Source: Microlunatus soli (lineage in GTDB: Bacteria > Actinomycetota > Actinomycetes > Propionibacteriales > Propionibacteriaceae). From it: a stretch of 64,000 nucleotides of DNA. The stretch covers positions 1,240,001-1,304,000 of the forward strand of contig NZ_LT629772.1 of NCBI RefSeq assembly GCF_900105385.1. The letters run 5' to 3'. Positions within the stretch are counted from its first letter, which is position 1. Each line of letters starts with the position of its first letter. The notes beneath the pieces are model-generated. The model searched no databases, was not told the DNA's origin, and was given only the letters and a program-made list of their open reading frames with translations. Shown here piece by piece: positions 45,090 through 53,366 of the stretch. The position numbers and the translations under genes were made by a program.

Positions 45090-46283
45090 ATGAGTTTCGA
45101 CATTCGCCGCCCTGCCACCGCCGACGAAGCCGAGCAGTCCCGCCGGCTCAACCACGAGGCGTTCGGGATGCCGGCCGAGGAGCCGACCGAACCGGCCCGA
45201 CTGACCAGTCCCGGCGCGATCGACCTGGCCGCCTTCGACGGCGCGGTGCTGGCGGCCCGGCTGACCGCCCGGGACTACGACTCCTGGTTCGGCGGCCGGC
45301 TGGTGCCGACCAGCGGCATCGGCGGGGTGACCGTCGCCCTGGAATATCGCGGCCGTGGCCTGCTGACTCCGCTGTTCGAGCAGCTGTTCCGCACCGCGAC
45401 CGAGCGCGGCGCGGTGATCTCCACGCTGTATCCGTCGGCCAGTGCCATCTACCGACGGATGGGTTATGAGGTGATCGGCACCGCCGAGACCGCCAGGGTG
45501 CCGATCGCGGCGCTGGGCCGGATCCGTCGTCCGGCCGATCTGGTCACCCGACGGGCCACCGCGGCAGACATCCCCGCCGTCCGCGAGGTCTACGACGTCT
45601 GGGCGGCGGCGCAGAACGGGCCGTTGAGCCGCCGTGGCGCCTCCTTCCCGACCACCGATGCCGAGTTGATCAAGGAGTTCACCGGCATCACGGTCGCCGA
45701 ATCGGCCGGTCGGGTGGTCGGCTATTCCAGTTGGAAGCGCGGCCAGGGCTGGGGCGCCGACGCCGTACTGTCGGTCTCCGATCTGCTGGCCACCACCGCC
45801 GATGGCTACCGTGCCCTGCTCGCCGACTTCGGCAGCTTCGGCAGCATCCTCGGCCAGGTGTCGCTCGGCACCTCCGGGTTGGATCTGCTGCGCCATCTGT
45901 TGCCGACCTCGGACTGGCAGGCCGGCCAGTGTGACCCGTACATGCTGAAGATCATCGACGTCTGCGGAGCGCTGGCCGCCCGCGGTTACCCGACGGCGCT
46001 GGCCGTCACGCTCGACTTCGCGGTGGCCGGCGATCCGATCACCGGCACCAACGGCAGCTACCGGCTGAGCATCGCCGACGGCCGCGGCCACTGTGAACGG
46101 ATCGACGACGACGCTGCCGGACTGCCGACCTTCACGCCGAACGGCCTGGCGGTGGTCTATGCCGGCGCCCAGTCGACGGCCGGGGTCCGGACCGTCGGTG
46201 GTCTGTCCGGCCCGGAGTCCGACGACGAGACCTGGAATCTTGCGTTCGGAGGTCGACCGGTGCGGATCCATGATCATTTCTGA
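45090..46283 (+). CDS. Eis-like GNAT acetyltransferase
   Basis: A 397-residue protein with the layout of Eis: tandem GNAT domains plus an SCP2-like C-terminal domain. The acetyl-CoA loop is VALEYRGRGLLTPLFEQLF, the conserved Tyr region is ASAIYRRMGYEVIG, and the C-terminus ends in Phe (RIHDHF), as in Eis, where the terminal carboxylate helps catalysis. Eis-like enzymes acetylate amines, some of them aminoglycosides. The start ATG at 45090 (or GTG 45084) is divergent from pepN with a gap of only 28 bp. Confidence 0.85.
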   Translation: MSFDIRRPATADEAEQSRRLNHEAFGMPAEEPTEPARLTSPGAIDLAAFDGAVLAARLTARDYDSWFGGRLVPTSGIGGVTVALEYRGRGLLTPLFEQLFRTATERGAVISTLYPSASAIYRRMGYEVIGTAETARVPIAALGRIRRPADLVTRRATAADIPAVREVYDVWAAAQNGPLSRRGASFPTTDAELIKEFTGITVAESAGRVVGYSSWKRGQGWGADAVLSVSDLLATTADGYRALLADFGSFGSILGQVSLGTSGLDLLRHLLPTSDWQAGQCDPYMLKIIDVCGALAARGYPTALAVTLDFAVAGDPITGTNGSYRLSIADGRGHCERIDDDAAGLPTFTPNGLAVVYAGAQSTAGVRTVGGLSGPESDDETWNLAFGGRPVRIHDHF

Positions 46284-46367
46284 TCATCGGTCGGTGGACA
46301 CCCTCTGATCAGCCCGTGATGCATCGGCTCCGGGGCCGGCAGGCGCACCTCTCGGCGGTCACGTGAC

Positions 46368-46673
46368 CTGGACGAACTGTTCGCGACGGCGGCCGCGTTC
46401 GCCCTGGTCGCCCGGGCCTTCGGCTATGCCTACGCCGGGGTGCAGGCGGCCTGGCCCGGATCGTTCGGCCCGGAGCGCACCTGGTTCGAGCTGTTGTTCC
46501 TGTCCTTCACCTGCCTGACCAGCGTCGGACTCTCCGACCTCGTGCCGGTGCCGCACCACGCCCGGTCACTGGTGATCATCGAGGAGGTCGCAGGTGTGCT
46601 GTACGTCGCCCTGGTGATCGCCAGGCTGGTCGCGATGTCGACGGCGAGGATGTCGAGATCGAAGAAGGATTGA
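46368..46673 (+). pseudogene. truncated two-TM ion-channel fragment
   Basis: The frame encodes a pore segment like those of small actinobacterial potassium channels: WFELLFLSFTCLTSVGLSDL then VPVPHHARSLVIIEEVAGVLYVALVIARL. Coding similarity continues upstream to about 46368 (LDELFATAAAFALVARAFG) without a start codon, and an in-frame stop occurs near 46314. Only a GTG at 46440 could start it. The selectivity filter usually reads TVGYGD; here it is TSVGLSD. The gene is probably broken at its 5' end, or a diverged remnant. Confidence 0.6.
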
Positions 46674-46772
46674 CGACAGCGCCAGAATTGTTGGCGTATG
46701 GTCCGCTCCACCGTGGCCACCGACGGGTAACCGGTATGTGGCGCAGCTGCTCGGATCCCACAAGGCCGTGGT

Positions 46773-46825
46773 GATCGATCACCGGCAGAGCGCCGAGGTT
46801 TGCCGGTTTGACAGTCTGCGGCGTT
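46773..46825. repeat. imperfect direct repeat, copy A
   Basis: This 53-bp copy begins GATCGATCACCGG and ends GCGGCGTT. It matches copy B (47506-47559) at roughly 85% of positions. The two copies bracket the MazEF-like module. Confidence 0.6.
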
Positions 46826-46912
46826 ACAGGGACGCCCGGAAGCATTACGCCCAGCCGCCCGCGGCGGATCCTGGACCCGGGCGGCGCGCAGCAGCCATCA
46901 TCAGGTGGTCGA

Positions 46913-47251
46913 TCAGCCTGACCGCGGGCTCACGTCCTGGACACCAAGGTAGTGAGCCAGCGCGAACTCAACCTCCCCAAGGTGATCGCGAGTCAGATAG
47001 TCCACCGGTTCGCCCACCACGTGGTCGACGTCGATCGAGCAGATCTGGTCGACCAACATCCGAGTCTGTCGACCGGCAATCTCTATCGCGGGACGATGGA
47101 TCGACGGACCGGCCGAAGTTGACGTAGGAATCACCGTTACCACCGACAGCGGTGAGCCCGACGGCGACACAACCAGACCCAGTCGCTTACCACCCTGGGC
47201 ATGACCTCGCGGCCGACCGAGATCAATTTGGTAAACCGCTCCGCGGATCAC
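46913..47251 (-). CDS. MazF/PemK-like toxin (endoribonuclease)
   Basis: The 112-residue protein begins MIRGAVYQIDLGRPRGHAQG with KRLGLVVSPSG, the first two strands of the MazF/PemK fold (usually RGEIW..DL....GSEQ..RPVVVIS). ICSIDVDHVVGEPVDYLTRD near the C-terminus fits the conserved dimer helix region. These toxins cut mRNA. Its ATG overlaps the antitoxin stop by 4 bp. The family motif KRL replaces the usual K/RRP, so activity is likely but not certain. Confidence 0.78.
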   Translation of the reverse strand: MIRGAVYQIDLGRPRGHAQGGKRLGLVVSPSGSPLSVVTVIPTSTSAGPSIHRPAIEIAGRQTRMLVDQICSIDVDHVVGEPVDYLTRDHLGEVEFALAHYLGVQDVSPRSG

Positions 47252-47448
47252 CAGGCCTCAGGCTCTGCGTTGAGATCCTCGTCCTTCAACGCCTCGGCGT
47301 CGGACCGGAACTGCGCCAGCCACCGCTCACGGTCCAACAGCCGCAATGCGCGGCGCAGCGTGTCCGAGGTACTTTCCCCCGGCCGTGCCGCCTCCCGCAA
47401 GATGCGGTCGTCATCGGCCGTCGGCCGGAATCCAATCGATGCAGGCAT
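47248..47448 (-). CDS. MazE-like antitoxin
   Basis: The 66-residue protein, MPASIGFRPTADDDRILREA onward, has a ribbon-helix-helix-like N-terminus (STSDTLRRALRLLDRERWL) and an acidic C-terminal tail (LKDEDLNAEPEAW) to bind the toxin. ATG 47448 is preceded by TAGTGT and 7 nt, a leaderless promoter; the frame extends to 47487 but that adds nothing family-like. It is coupled to the downstream toxin gene. Confidence 0.75.
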   Translation of the reverse strand: MPASIGFRPTADDDRILREAARPGESTSDTLRRALRLLDRERWLAQFRSDAEALKDEDLNAEPEAW

Positions 47449-47455
47449 GCCGCCC

Positions 47456-47461
47456 ACACTA
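47456..47461 (-). promoter_or_regulatory. -10 element TAGTGT for the MazEF-like operon
   Basis: On the minus strand TAGTGT is followed by 7 nt and the antitoxin ATG. Confidence 0.45.
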
Positions 47462-47505
47462 GCGCTCGTTGGACAAATGTTAAACACGCTGTGGTGTCCC
47501 CACTC

Positions 47506-47559
47506 GATCGATCACCGGGCAGAGCACCGAGATTCGCCGGCCTGACAGCCTGCGACGTT
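47506..47559. repeat. imperfect direct repeat, copy B
   Basis: This is the second copy of the repeat at 46773-46825, starting GATCGATCACCGGG. It runs into the palindrome GTTCCCGCGGGAAC at 47557. Confidence 0.6.
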
Positions 47560-47570
47560 CCCGCGGGAAC
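47557..47570. promoter_or_regulatory. 14-bp palindrome GTTCCCGCGGGAAC, copy 1
   Basis: A perfect palindrome also found at 48534-48547. It could be an operator or a hairpin; no regulator is identified. Confidence 0.5.
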
Positions 47571-47715
47571 GCGTCGAGTACACGTCTCAGCCGCCCGGAC
47601 GCCATCCGGATCCGGGCAGCATTGGCAGCAGATCTGGTGCCCGGTGATTGTGCGGCGACGTGCCCTGACCGGGCAGTTCACAAGGCGGGCGATCCACCCG
47701 TACCGGCGGCGGTGA

Positions 47716-47954
47716 TTACGGGAGGAGGTCAAGCATCGATGGCCTGGCCTTCATGGCATGGATCACCAGCTCGTTTCCGCTGTCGAAGACCAGGACGACA
47801 GTTTCGAGGAGGCGTCCTCGGGTGTCGAAGCCGAGCCGCAACCGGCGCGAGGGGCTGTCATCGTCGAGGTCCTCGATCCACAGCGGCCAGTGGCGGCTTG
47901 GATGGCATCCTCCGGCGGGATGCCGTGTTTCAGCGCCGAATCGTGAACATTCAC
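47716..47954 (-). pseudogene. frameshifted toxin of a second toxin-antitoxin pair
   Basis: One frame gives MNVHDSALKHGIPPEDAIQA up to about 47890, and the next frame gives LWIEDLDDDSPSRRLRLGFD and ETVVLVFDSGNELVIHAMKA to 47716. Joined, they make one protein of about 79 residues of the type paired with CopG-like antitoxins. A single-base loss near 47887-47890 explains the break. The ATG overlaps the antitoxin stop by 4 bp. Confidence 0.75.
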
Positions 47955-48214
47955 GCGGCTGCAGCCGCAAGTGCCTCACGGATGATCTCCGACCGCGTCT
48001 TGCCCTCCCGCGCGGCCCGTGCATCGATGCTCGCGAGTTCCTCCGTGGTCAGACGCAGTGCGACGACTTGGGACGGCTCAGCACCTCGGCCGGGACGGCC
48101 CCGACCACGCTTCTTCAGCTCCTCGACGCCATAGCCGGCCTCGGCTTCAGCCGCCCACGCGGCGATCTGCTCTTCGGTGACGGGTTTGCCGTTGATGGTC
48201 TCGCCTGCGTCCAT
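47951..48214 (-). CDS. CopG/ribbon-helix-helix antitoxin
   Basis: The 87-residue protein has an N-terminal acidic region (KPVTEEQIAAWAAEAEAGYG) and a C-terminal ribbon-helix-helix, VVALRLTTEELASIDARAAR followed by EGKTRSEIIREAL. It should repress its own operon and neutralise the toxin encoded next to it. TACATT lies 6 nt before the ATG. The antitoxin is intact although the toxin is broken. Confidence 0.82.
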   Translation of the reverse strand: MDAGETINGKPVTEEQIAAWAAEAEAGYGVEELKKRGRGRPGRGAEPSQVVALRLTTEELASIDARAAREGKTRSEIIREALAAAAA

Positions 48215-48220
48215 ACGATT

Positions 48221-48226
48221 AATGTA
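48221..48226 (-). promoter_or_regulatory. -10 element TACATT for the CopG-like antitoxin
   Basis: On the minus strand TACATT is followed by 6 nt and the ATG. The surrounding bases (TTATACATTAATCG) are AT-rich against the background. Confidence 0.5.
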
Positions 48227-48533
48227 TAACGAAAATCGAGGAGTGGCCAGAGCCAGGAACAGTCTTTACCCAGGCCGCCCGCAGGCGATCCCTGACCGGC
48301 AGCGGGCAGCTCAGCACCCGCAGATGACGACGCCCGCGCGAGTTGGCCATCAAGCTTCCCTACCGCGCGGTCGAGATGGTGCAGGGTCGTGGTGAAGTGG
48401 ATGCCGATACGGCTCTGTGCGAGGAACGCAACAGCACCAGGGCCAACCCGGCCCACACGAGGGAGGCAGGCACACTCGTGCTGCGTTATTGGCACCGCCA
48501 GCTCGCACCCTCCTCACGAGACGTTGTTGAGGC

Positions 48534-48547
48534 GTTCCCGCGGGAAC
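48534..48547. promoter_or_regulatory. 14-bp palindrome GTTCCCGCGGGAAC, copy 2
   Basis: Identical to the palindrome at 47557-47570, both preceded by C. Confidence 0.5.
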
Positions 48548-48737
48548 ACAGCGAACGGCGACGCAGCCGGCCTGCCGGCCCCGCCACGACCACTTTCACG
48601 CCCGGCTTGCTCCTGAGAGCAGAAATCTGCCGCGCGGTCCGATCAAGCCGGGCGTGATTCTGGTCGCCGTGCCGTAGTGATGGTCACTCGACAGGCCGCC
48701 CGCAAGCCGTTCGGTCACGGCGACCGGGTCTCCGGAC

Positions 48738-50500
48738 ATGCCAGGAGGTGTCAGAGGCTGGTTCGTCGCGACCGTGGTCTTGATGTCTTTGAGCGGGCTG
48801 GGGATGGCCGCGGCTCTGTTGCTTGGTCACGAGCAGTCACACGGGTGACTGGCACCGGCTCGCCTGCCGGCGATGCGATGACGTGGCTGTTGATCGGCGG
48901 TGTGGTCGTTCTGGCAGCGGTGATCGCCTTCTCCCAGTTGGCGGCGACCGGGATCCACCGGCTTCTGGCCGAGCGGGTGATGTATGCCCGGAGTGAGCGG
49001 GTGTTGCGGACGGCGGCATTGACCGACATCTGGGAATTCGAACGGCCCGAATTTCACGACCGACTACGCCGAGCCCGACAGGGCGGGAGCGCCTCGATCG
49101 GGATCTCGATGGCAGTGCCGCAGCTGCTGGCCGGCGCAATCGCCAGCATCGGTCTGTTGACCGCGTTGGCGATCACCGCACCGGTCCTGCTACCAGTAGT
49201 GATCGCGTCTGGAGTTCCGCTGCTGCTCGCAGGCCGCGCCAACAGCCGAGAGATGTACTCGTTCAACTTCGGCAACACCCCCAACGATCGTGAGCGGTTC
49301 GCCCTGGAAGGTGTGCTCTCATCGCGGGACCAGTCGGCCGAGGTTCGCATCTTCGGGATGCAAGGATTCCTACTTCACCGCTGGCGAGATCTGTATCAGG
49401 AGCGGATCGCCGGCCTGACCCAGCTCGTTGTTACCTTCACCCGCCGGTCGGTCATCGCGGCCGTCGGCGTGGCGCTCACCCTGATCGTTGCACTGGCCGC
49501 TCTTGGATGGCTCTTGATCACCGATCGGATCACGGTCGTGGCCGCCGCGGCGGCAGCAGTGACCACCCTCATGCTCGGATCCCACGTACAGCGGATGGCC
49601 AGCAGCATCGCCAACCTACGAGAACAAGCCCAACAGGTCGCCGACGTGGAAAACACCACAGCCTTAGCCAAGCAGGAGATGCCAGACCGGCCGTTAGCTG
49701 AACCGCTGCGCAGTCTTCAAGCTAACGGGATCGGCTTCCGCTATCCCGCCGCCGAATCCAACACATTCATGGGCATCGACTTCAGCCTGAACTCCGGCGA
49801 AATGGTCGCCATCGTCGGCGTCAATGGCTCGGGCAAAACCACACTGGCCAAACTGCTCTGCGGACTCTACGAACCAGCCGCCGGCACGATCACCTGGAAC
49901 GACCAGCCGATCGGAAAACTCGACCTCACCGGCCATGTCGGAGCTATCTTCCAAACCTTCAACCGCTACTGGTTCACCGCGGCTGAAAACATCGCCGTCG
50001 GAGCCATCGCCGCCGGCCAGACCCCGCGACAAGACGCCGTCCGCCAAGCAACGCAGGAAGCCGGCGCCCACGACCTGATTACAGAACTACCACACGGATG
50101 CGACACCAGGTTAACCGTGGAACTCGACGGCGCCGCCGACCTATAACTTGGACAATGGCAGCGGATTGCCATCGCCCGAGTGCTCTACCGCGACCCATCT
50201 CTAGTAGTCCTGGACGAGCCGACCGCCTCACTGGGCGCCCACGCCGAAGCCGATCTCTTCGCGACCCTGGAAAAGCTGCGCCAAGGTCGGACCTTCATCG
50301 TCATCAGCCACCGCTTCCCCATCGTCCGCACTGCCGACCGGATCGTCGTCATGGACGCCGGCCAAATCATCGAACAAGGCACCCACGCCGAACTCATGGC
50401 CCTCAACGGCCACTACGTCGACATGTACTCAATCCAAGCCAGCAACTACCGAGACACGCCATCCGAGGCAACCGGTGGTGACTCTGAGCTACGAGTTTGA
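48738..50500 (+). pseudogene. ABC exporter (fused permease-ATPase) with nonsense and frameshift damage
   Basis: The main frame reads a permease domain (LLTALAITAPVLLPVVIASG, LIVALAALGWLLITDR) and an ATPase domain with Walker A (MVAIVGVNGSGKTTLAKLLC). At 50144-50146 a TAA interrupts the frame, exactly where the signature motif should be (GAADL-stop-LGQWQRIAIARV). The same frame continues with Walker B (SLVVLDEPTASLGAHAEADL) and the H-loop (TFIVISHRF) to 50500. The first membrane segment (GWFVATVVLMSLSGLGMAAA, from ATG 48738) lies in another frame, so the 5' end is also damaged. The parent was a full-length exporter of about 590 residues. Confidence 0.85.
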
Positions 50501-50526
50501 AGTCCGAACTGGTTCGGAAGGGGATG

Positions 50527-50787
50527 CTACTTCAAGGGCTTCGAAGACTTCGATCGGTGCAGGTGATCGTACGGGCCACCTTTGCGGTCGAGATCTTCCG
50601 GGCCACCGATGGTCTTCTGGGCCTTGCCGCGTCCTGCCAGCTCAAGTCCCGAGGTGATCAGCAGCGTCGCAACGATCACAACCACATACACCGTTACCAC
50701 CCAACCATACCTGTGGAGTCCGAGAACGATGGCCAGTCCACCCGCCAGCCCGAAGATGGCGTTCGCAAGCCGGGCCTTCTGGATCAT
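50527..50787 (-). CDS. small two-TM membrane protein partnered with a secreted protein
   Basis: This 86-residue protein has two hydrophobic helices (about 8-28 and 30-52, IFGLAGGLAIVLGLHRYGWV and VTVYVVVIVATLLITSG) and a polar, basic tail (DRKGGPYDHLHRSKSSKPLK). No family is recognised. Its ATG overlaps the stop of the upstream secreted-protein gene by 4 bp, so the two are produced together. Immunity or anchoring of the secreted partner is a possible role but only an inference. Confidence 0.6.
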   Translation of the reverse strand: MIQKARLANAIFGLAGGLAIVLGLHRYGWVVTVYVVVIVATLLITSGLELAGRGKAQKTIGGPEDLDRKGGPYDHLHRSKSSKPLK

Positions 50788-51500
50788 TGTGGAAGCACCC
50801 TCACGATCACGTACTCATGGCCAGGTGGAGTCGGGTTCCAGCCGCGATCCTCGACCTGGACGATGATCGCCCCGAGCGAGGAGTTGGACTTCGCTGCAGT
50901 GACCGACGCTCCTGTTACAGCGCACCCGAAAACCATGATACCGGCGATCACCGCAGCGGGCCATCCCTTCACCTTCCCGGCAATGTAGGCGACGATCGGA
51001 AGGCATGCGCCAGCTCCGGCGATAACGTTGTTGGTATCACAGGAGTTGTAGTAGTACGAGGTGATCCCCTGGCTGGGATAGTCCCGGTGCCCCGTGATCC
51101 CCCTGCAGTTTGGCGCCCGCTTGGCGACGACGGTCGGATCTACCCCGCCGAACACCTTCACACGGTAGGCGTTGATCTGTGATCTCGCCTTGGACGGCAG
51201 ATGAGTGATTGAGCGGCCAGTCTGCATCCAGCCAGCTGCGAACTTGTGTGACCACTCAGTATCGTGCCCCGTCCCATGGTAGTACTTCTGGACGATTCGG
51301 TAGTCCAGCGTGTAGGAGTTGTTGGCTGAGTAGATCTGCTGCGCCTTCTTGACTGCCTTCCACTGGGTCCCGTTGATCTTCAGGGTTTTGAACGACCCTG
51401 CAGCGTTTGGGTGCAGCGGTTCAGCATTCGCCAGTGACGTGCCGCTGAGGGTTAGCATCAGCGCCACCGCTGCCACGGCTAGCGTTCGAAGTGTCCTCAT
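50784..51500 (-). CDS. secreted protein with C-terminal glycine-rich hydrophobic segment
   Basis: The 238-residue product has a clear signal peptide (MRTLRTLAVAAVALMLTLSG, cleavage near residue 26 after ANA). The mature N-terminal half is polar and rich in Tyr, Lys and His (YRIVQKYYHGTGHDTEWSHK). Residues 158-200 are hydrophobic with Gly spacing (VIAGAGACLPIVAYIAGKVK, VIAGIMVFGCAVTGASV), and four Cys are present (132, 154, 166, 193). The C-terminus returns to a polar strand-like part. No family is recognised. The hydrophobic segment and the coupled membrane gene resemble a bacteriocin-like unit, but this is unproven. Confidence 0.65.
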   Translation of the reverse strand: MRTLRTLAVAAVALMLTLSGTSLANAEPLHPNAAGSFKTLKINGTQWKAVKKAQQIYSANNSYTLDYRIVQKYYHGTGHDTEWSHKFAAGWMQTGRSITHLPSKARSQINAYRVKVFGGVDPTVVAKRAPNCRGITGHRDYPSQGITSYYYNSCDTNNVIAGAGACLPIVAYIAGKVKGWPAAVIAGIMVFGCAVTGASVTAAKSNSSLGAIIVQVEDRGWNPTPPGHEYVIVRVLPQ

Positions 51501-51618
51501 TCACCCCACCTTTCGTTCAAAATATTCAAACTATACATTGCAGCGCCAAGAACTAGTTGTCAACTTCTATGCACTCAATGGCGTCGTCGAGCCATCAATA
51601 TTCTGGCCACCGAATTCC

Positions 51619-52941
51619 TGAACCGCGCCGGCGTGTCCGGAGTCTCCGTTGCTTGGGAAGGATGGAGTCATGTCAGGGAGTACGTCGAAGAGGTATTCGG
51701 CCGAGCTGCGTGAGCGGGCGGTCCGGATGGTCACTGAGATCAGGCCGTCCACGAGTCGGGCTGGGCGGCTATGAGCAGGGCCGCCGAGATGCTGGGTCGG
51801 CACGCCGGAGACAATCCGGAAATGGTGCCGCCTGGCCGAGGTCGACGCCGGACAACGGCCGGGGATGACGAAAGAGTCCGCGGAACTGAAGCCGTTGAAG
51901 CGGGAGAACGCCGAGCTCAAGCTGACCAATGCGGATCCTCAAGTCCGCGTCGGTCTTCTTCGCGGCCGAGCCGACCGGCCACAGCGCTGATCGTGGTTTA
52001 CTCGACGAGCACGTCGGTGTGCGCGACGACGACGCTCTGCGATGTGTATCGAGTCGATCTGGGAGCAGCTCACCGAGCTGGGCTGCAAGATCGTCCCGCG
52101 ACCTACTACCAGCACCGCTACTGCACGCCCACGGGGCGAGAGCGTGCGGACGAGGAGCTCAACCGAGGATCGCCGCAGTCCATGCGGAACTACGGTGTCT
52201 ACGGCGCCCGGAGGGTGTGGCACTCGTTGAACCGTGAACGTCCTGCGGGGAACCGCCGATCGCGCGCTGCACCGTGGAGTGGCTGATGGGCGAGCTCGGC
52301 CGGGCCGGCGCGGTCAGCGGCGAGGTCAAGCGCACCACGATCAGCGGCCCGAAGGCACCCAAGCCACGCGACCTGGTGAACCGCAACTTCATGCCACTGG
52401 CTCCAGATCGCCTGTGGTTGCTGACTTCACCTACTGCTCGACGTGGTCGGGGTGGTGCTACAACGCGCTCGTCATCGGCATCTACGACCGCCGGATCTTG
52501 GGCCGGTCGGTGGCGACCACGATGACCAGCCAGCTCGTCGTCGATGCGGTCGAGCAGGCAGTGTGGACCCCCGCGGCCGCGAGGGCACGGGCCGGCCGGG
52601 CTGACTGCGCGCCACGAACACTACGTGTAGTACATGTCCGTGGCCAACTCCGAGCGGCTCGACGCCGCGGGATCGAAGCCCTCGGACTGGCCGTCGGCCC
52701 GTCCTACGACAACGCCCCGGCCAAGTCGGTGATCGGACTCTACGAGACGGGGCTGGTCAAGCCAGGGGCGATGACCTGGAGAGCACCAACGCCGAGTGGG
52801 TCGACTACTTCAACCACCGCCGGCCTTCGAGTACTGCGACGACCGCACGCCGTTCGAGGCCTCTCGCTACGCTCACCGCCAGACCCAACAGCCGTTGGAG
52901 TCTCAAACTAGAAGGTATCCGGATACGCCGGGGCCGGTTCA
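51619..52941 (+). mobile_element. decayed IS3-family insertion sequence with terminal inverted repeats
   Basis: The left end, TGAACCGCGCCGGCGTGTCC, matches the right end in inverse, TGAACCGGCCCCGGCGTATC, with a one-base shift. The ends start TG and finish CA as in IS3 elements. Length is about 1.32 kb, normal for the family. Both transposase frames inside are broken. No matching 3-bp target duplication is seen, so the ends may have drifted or the flanks may have rearranged. Confidence 0.75.
51671..52915 (+). pseudogene. IS3 OrfA/OrfB transposase remnants
   Basis: OrfA starts MSGSTSKRYSAELRERAVRM, a helix-turn-helix transposase start, and then meets a TGA near 51774 and shifts frame. OrfB pieces are recognisable in different frames: LDEHVGVRDDDALRC, WEQLTELGCKI, YYQHRYCTPTGRERADEELN, NYGVYGARRVWHSLNRE, TISGPKAPKPRDLVNRNFMP, ATTMTSQLVVDAVEQAVW and finally FEYCDDRTPFEA with QTQQPLE. 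At least four shifts make it inactive. Confidence 0.85.
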
Positions 52942-52994
52942 GTCGTGGTCCTGTGACTTCGGAGGAACCCCACACGGCAGGGCCGATTAGCGGC

Positions 52995-53000
52995 TACGGT
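52995..53000 (+). promoter_or_regulatory. -10 element TACGGT upstream of the membrane protein gene
   Basis: TACGGT is followed by 6 nt and the ATG at 53007, a leaderless arrangement just outside the IS element. Confidence 0.4.
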
Positions 53001-53006
53001 GACGAC

Positions 53007-53366
53007 ATGAAGGTGGCCAGCACCGTCTCACGGCTCCCAGTCGTGCTCGCCGCGGTTTCGATCGCTCTGGTTGTTCTCGACGGTGGCGTCTATCTCGGGC
53101 TCATCTATGCGCAGGACGACGATGGACCGACATGGTGGTTCGTCGCCGGACTGATCGTTGCGATCGCTCTCGCCGTCGGGACGATCCGGCGCGCCGGCCC
53201 TGGGGCAGTTGTCATGGCAATAGTCAGTGTGATCATCCTGCTCGTCCTCGGCGCTCTTGGCATCTTGTCGGTCGGATTGCCACTGCTCCTGGCCGGAATC
53301 ATGATGATGGTCGTCGCGGCACTGCGGCTGCGGACCAGATCCGCACCCGTGTCCACGGCCCGATAG
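53007..53366 (+). CDS. four-TM membrane protein of unknown function
   Basis: The 119-residue protein has four hydrophobic stretches (LPVVLAAVSIALVVLDGGVY, WWFVAGLIVAIALAVGTI, AVVMAIVSVIILLVLGALGI, LPLLLAGIMMMVVAAL) with short loops. No family is recognised. ATG 53007 is supported by the -10 box 6 nt upstream. It lies directly to the right of the IS3 remnant. Confidence 0.6.
   Translation: MKVASTVSRLPVVLAAVSIALVVLDGGVYLGLIYAQDDDGPTWWFVAGLIVAIALAVGTIRRAGPGAVVMAIVSVIILLVLGALGILSVGLPLLLAGIMMMVVAALRLRTRSAPVSTAR

Larger units (their letters stand above)
48215..48737. other. gene-poor stretch between antitoxin and ABC remnant
   Basis: No frame of convincing composition or with a start signal is present. 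It contains the antitoxin promoter (TACATT, 48221-48226) at its left end and the palindrome GTTCCCGCGGGAAC at 48534-48547. The rest looks like decayed sequence. Confidence 0.5.

Noticed and set aside
46773..47559. Direct repeats as phage attachment sites
   Set aside because: There is no integrase or tRNA gene nearby and the two copies differ at about 15% of positions.
48115..48495. 126-codon minus-strand frame upstream of the CopG-like antitoxin
   Set aside because: It overlaps the antitoxin gene and its promoter, has no ribosome site and no recognisable fold.
50144..50146. Programmed readthrough or recoding of the TAA in the ABC gene
   Set aside because: TAA is not a usual recoding codon, no structured element follows, and the 5' end of the gene is broken as well, so a pseudogene is the simpler explanation.
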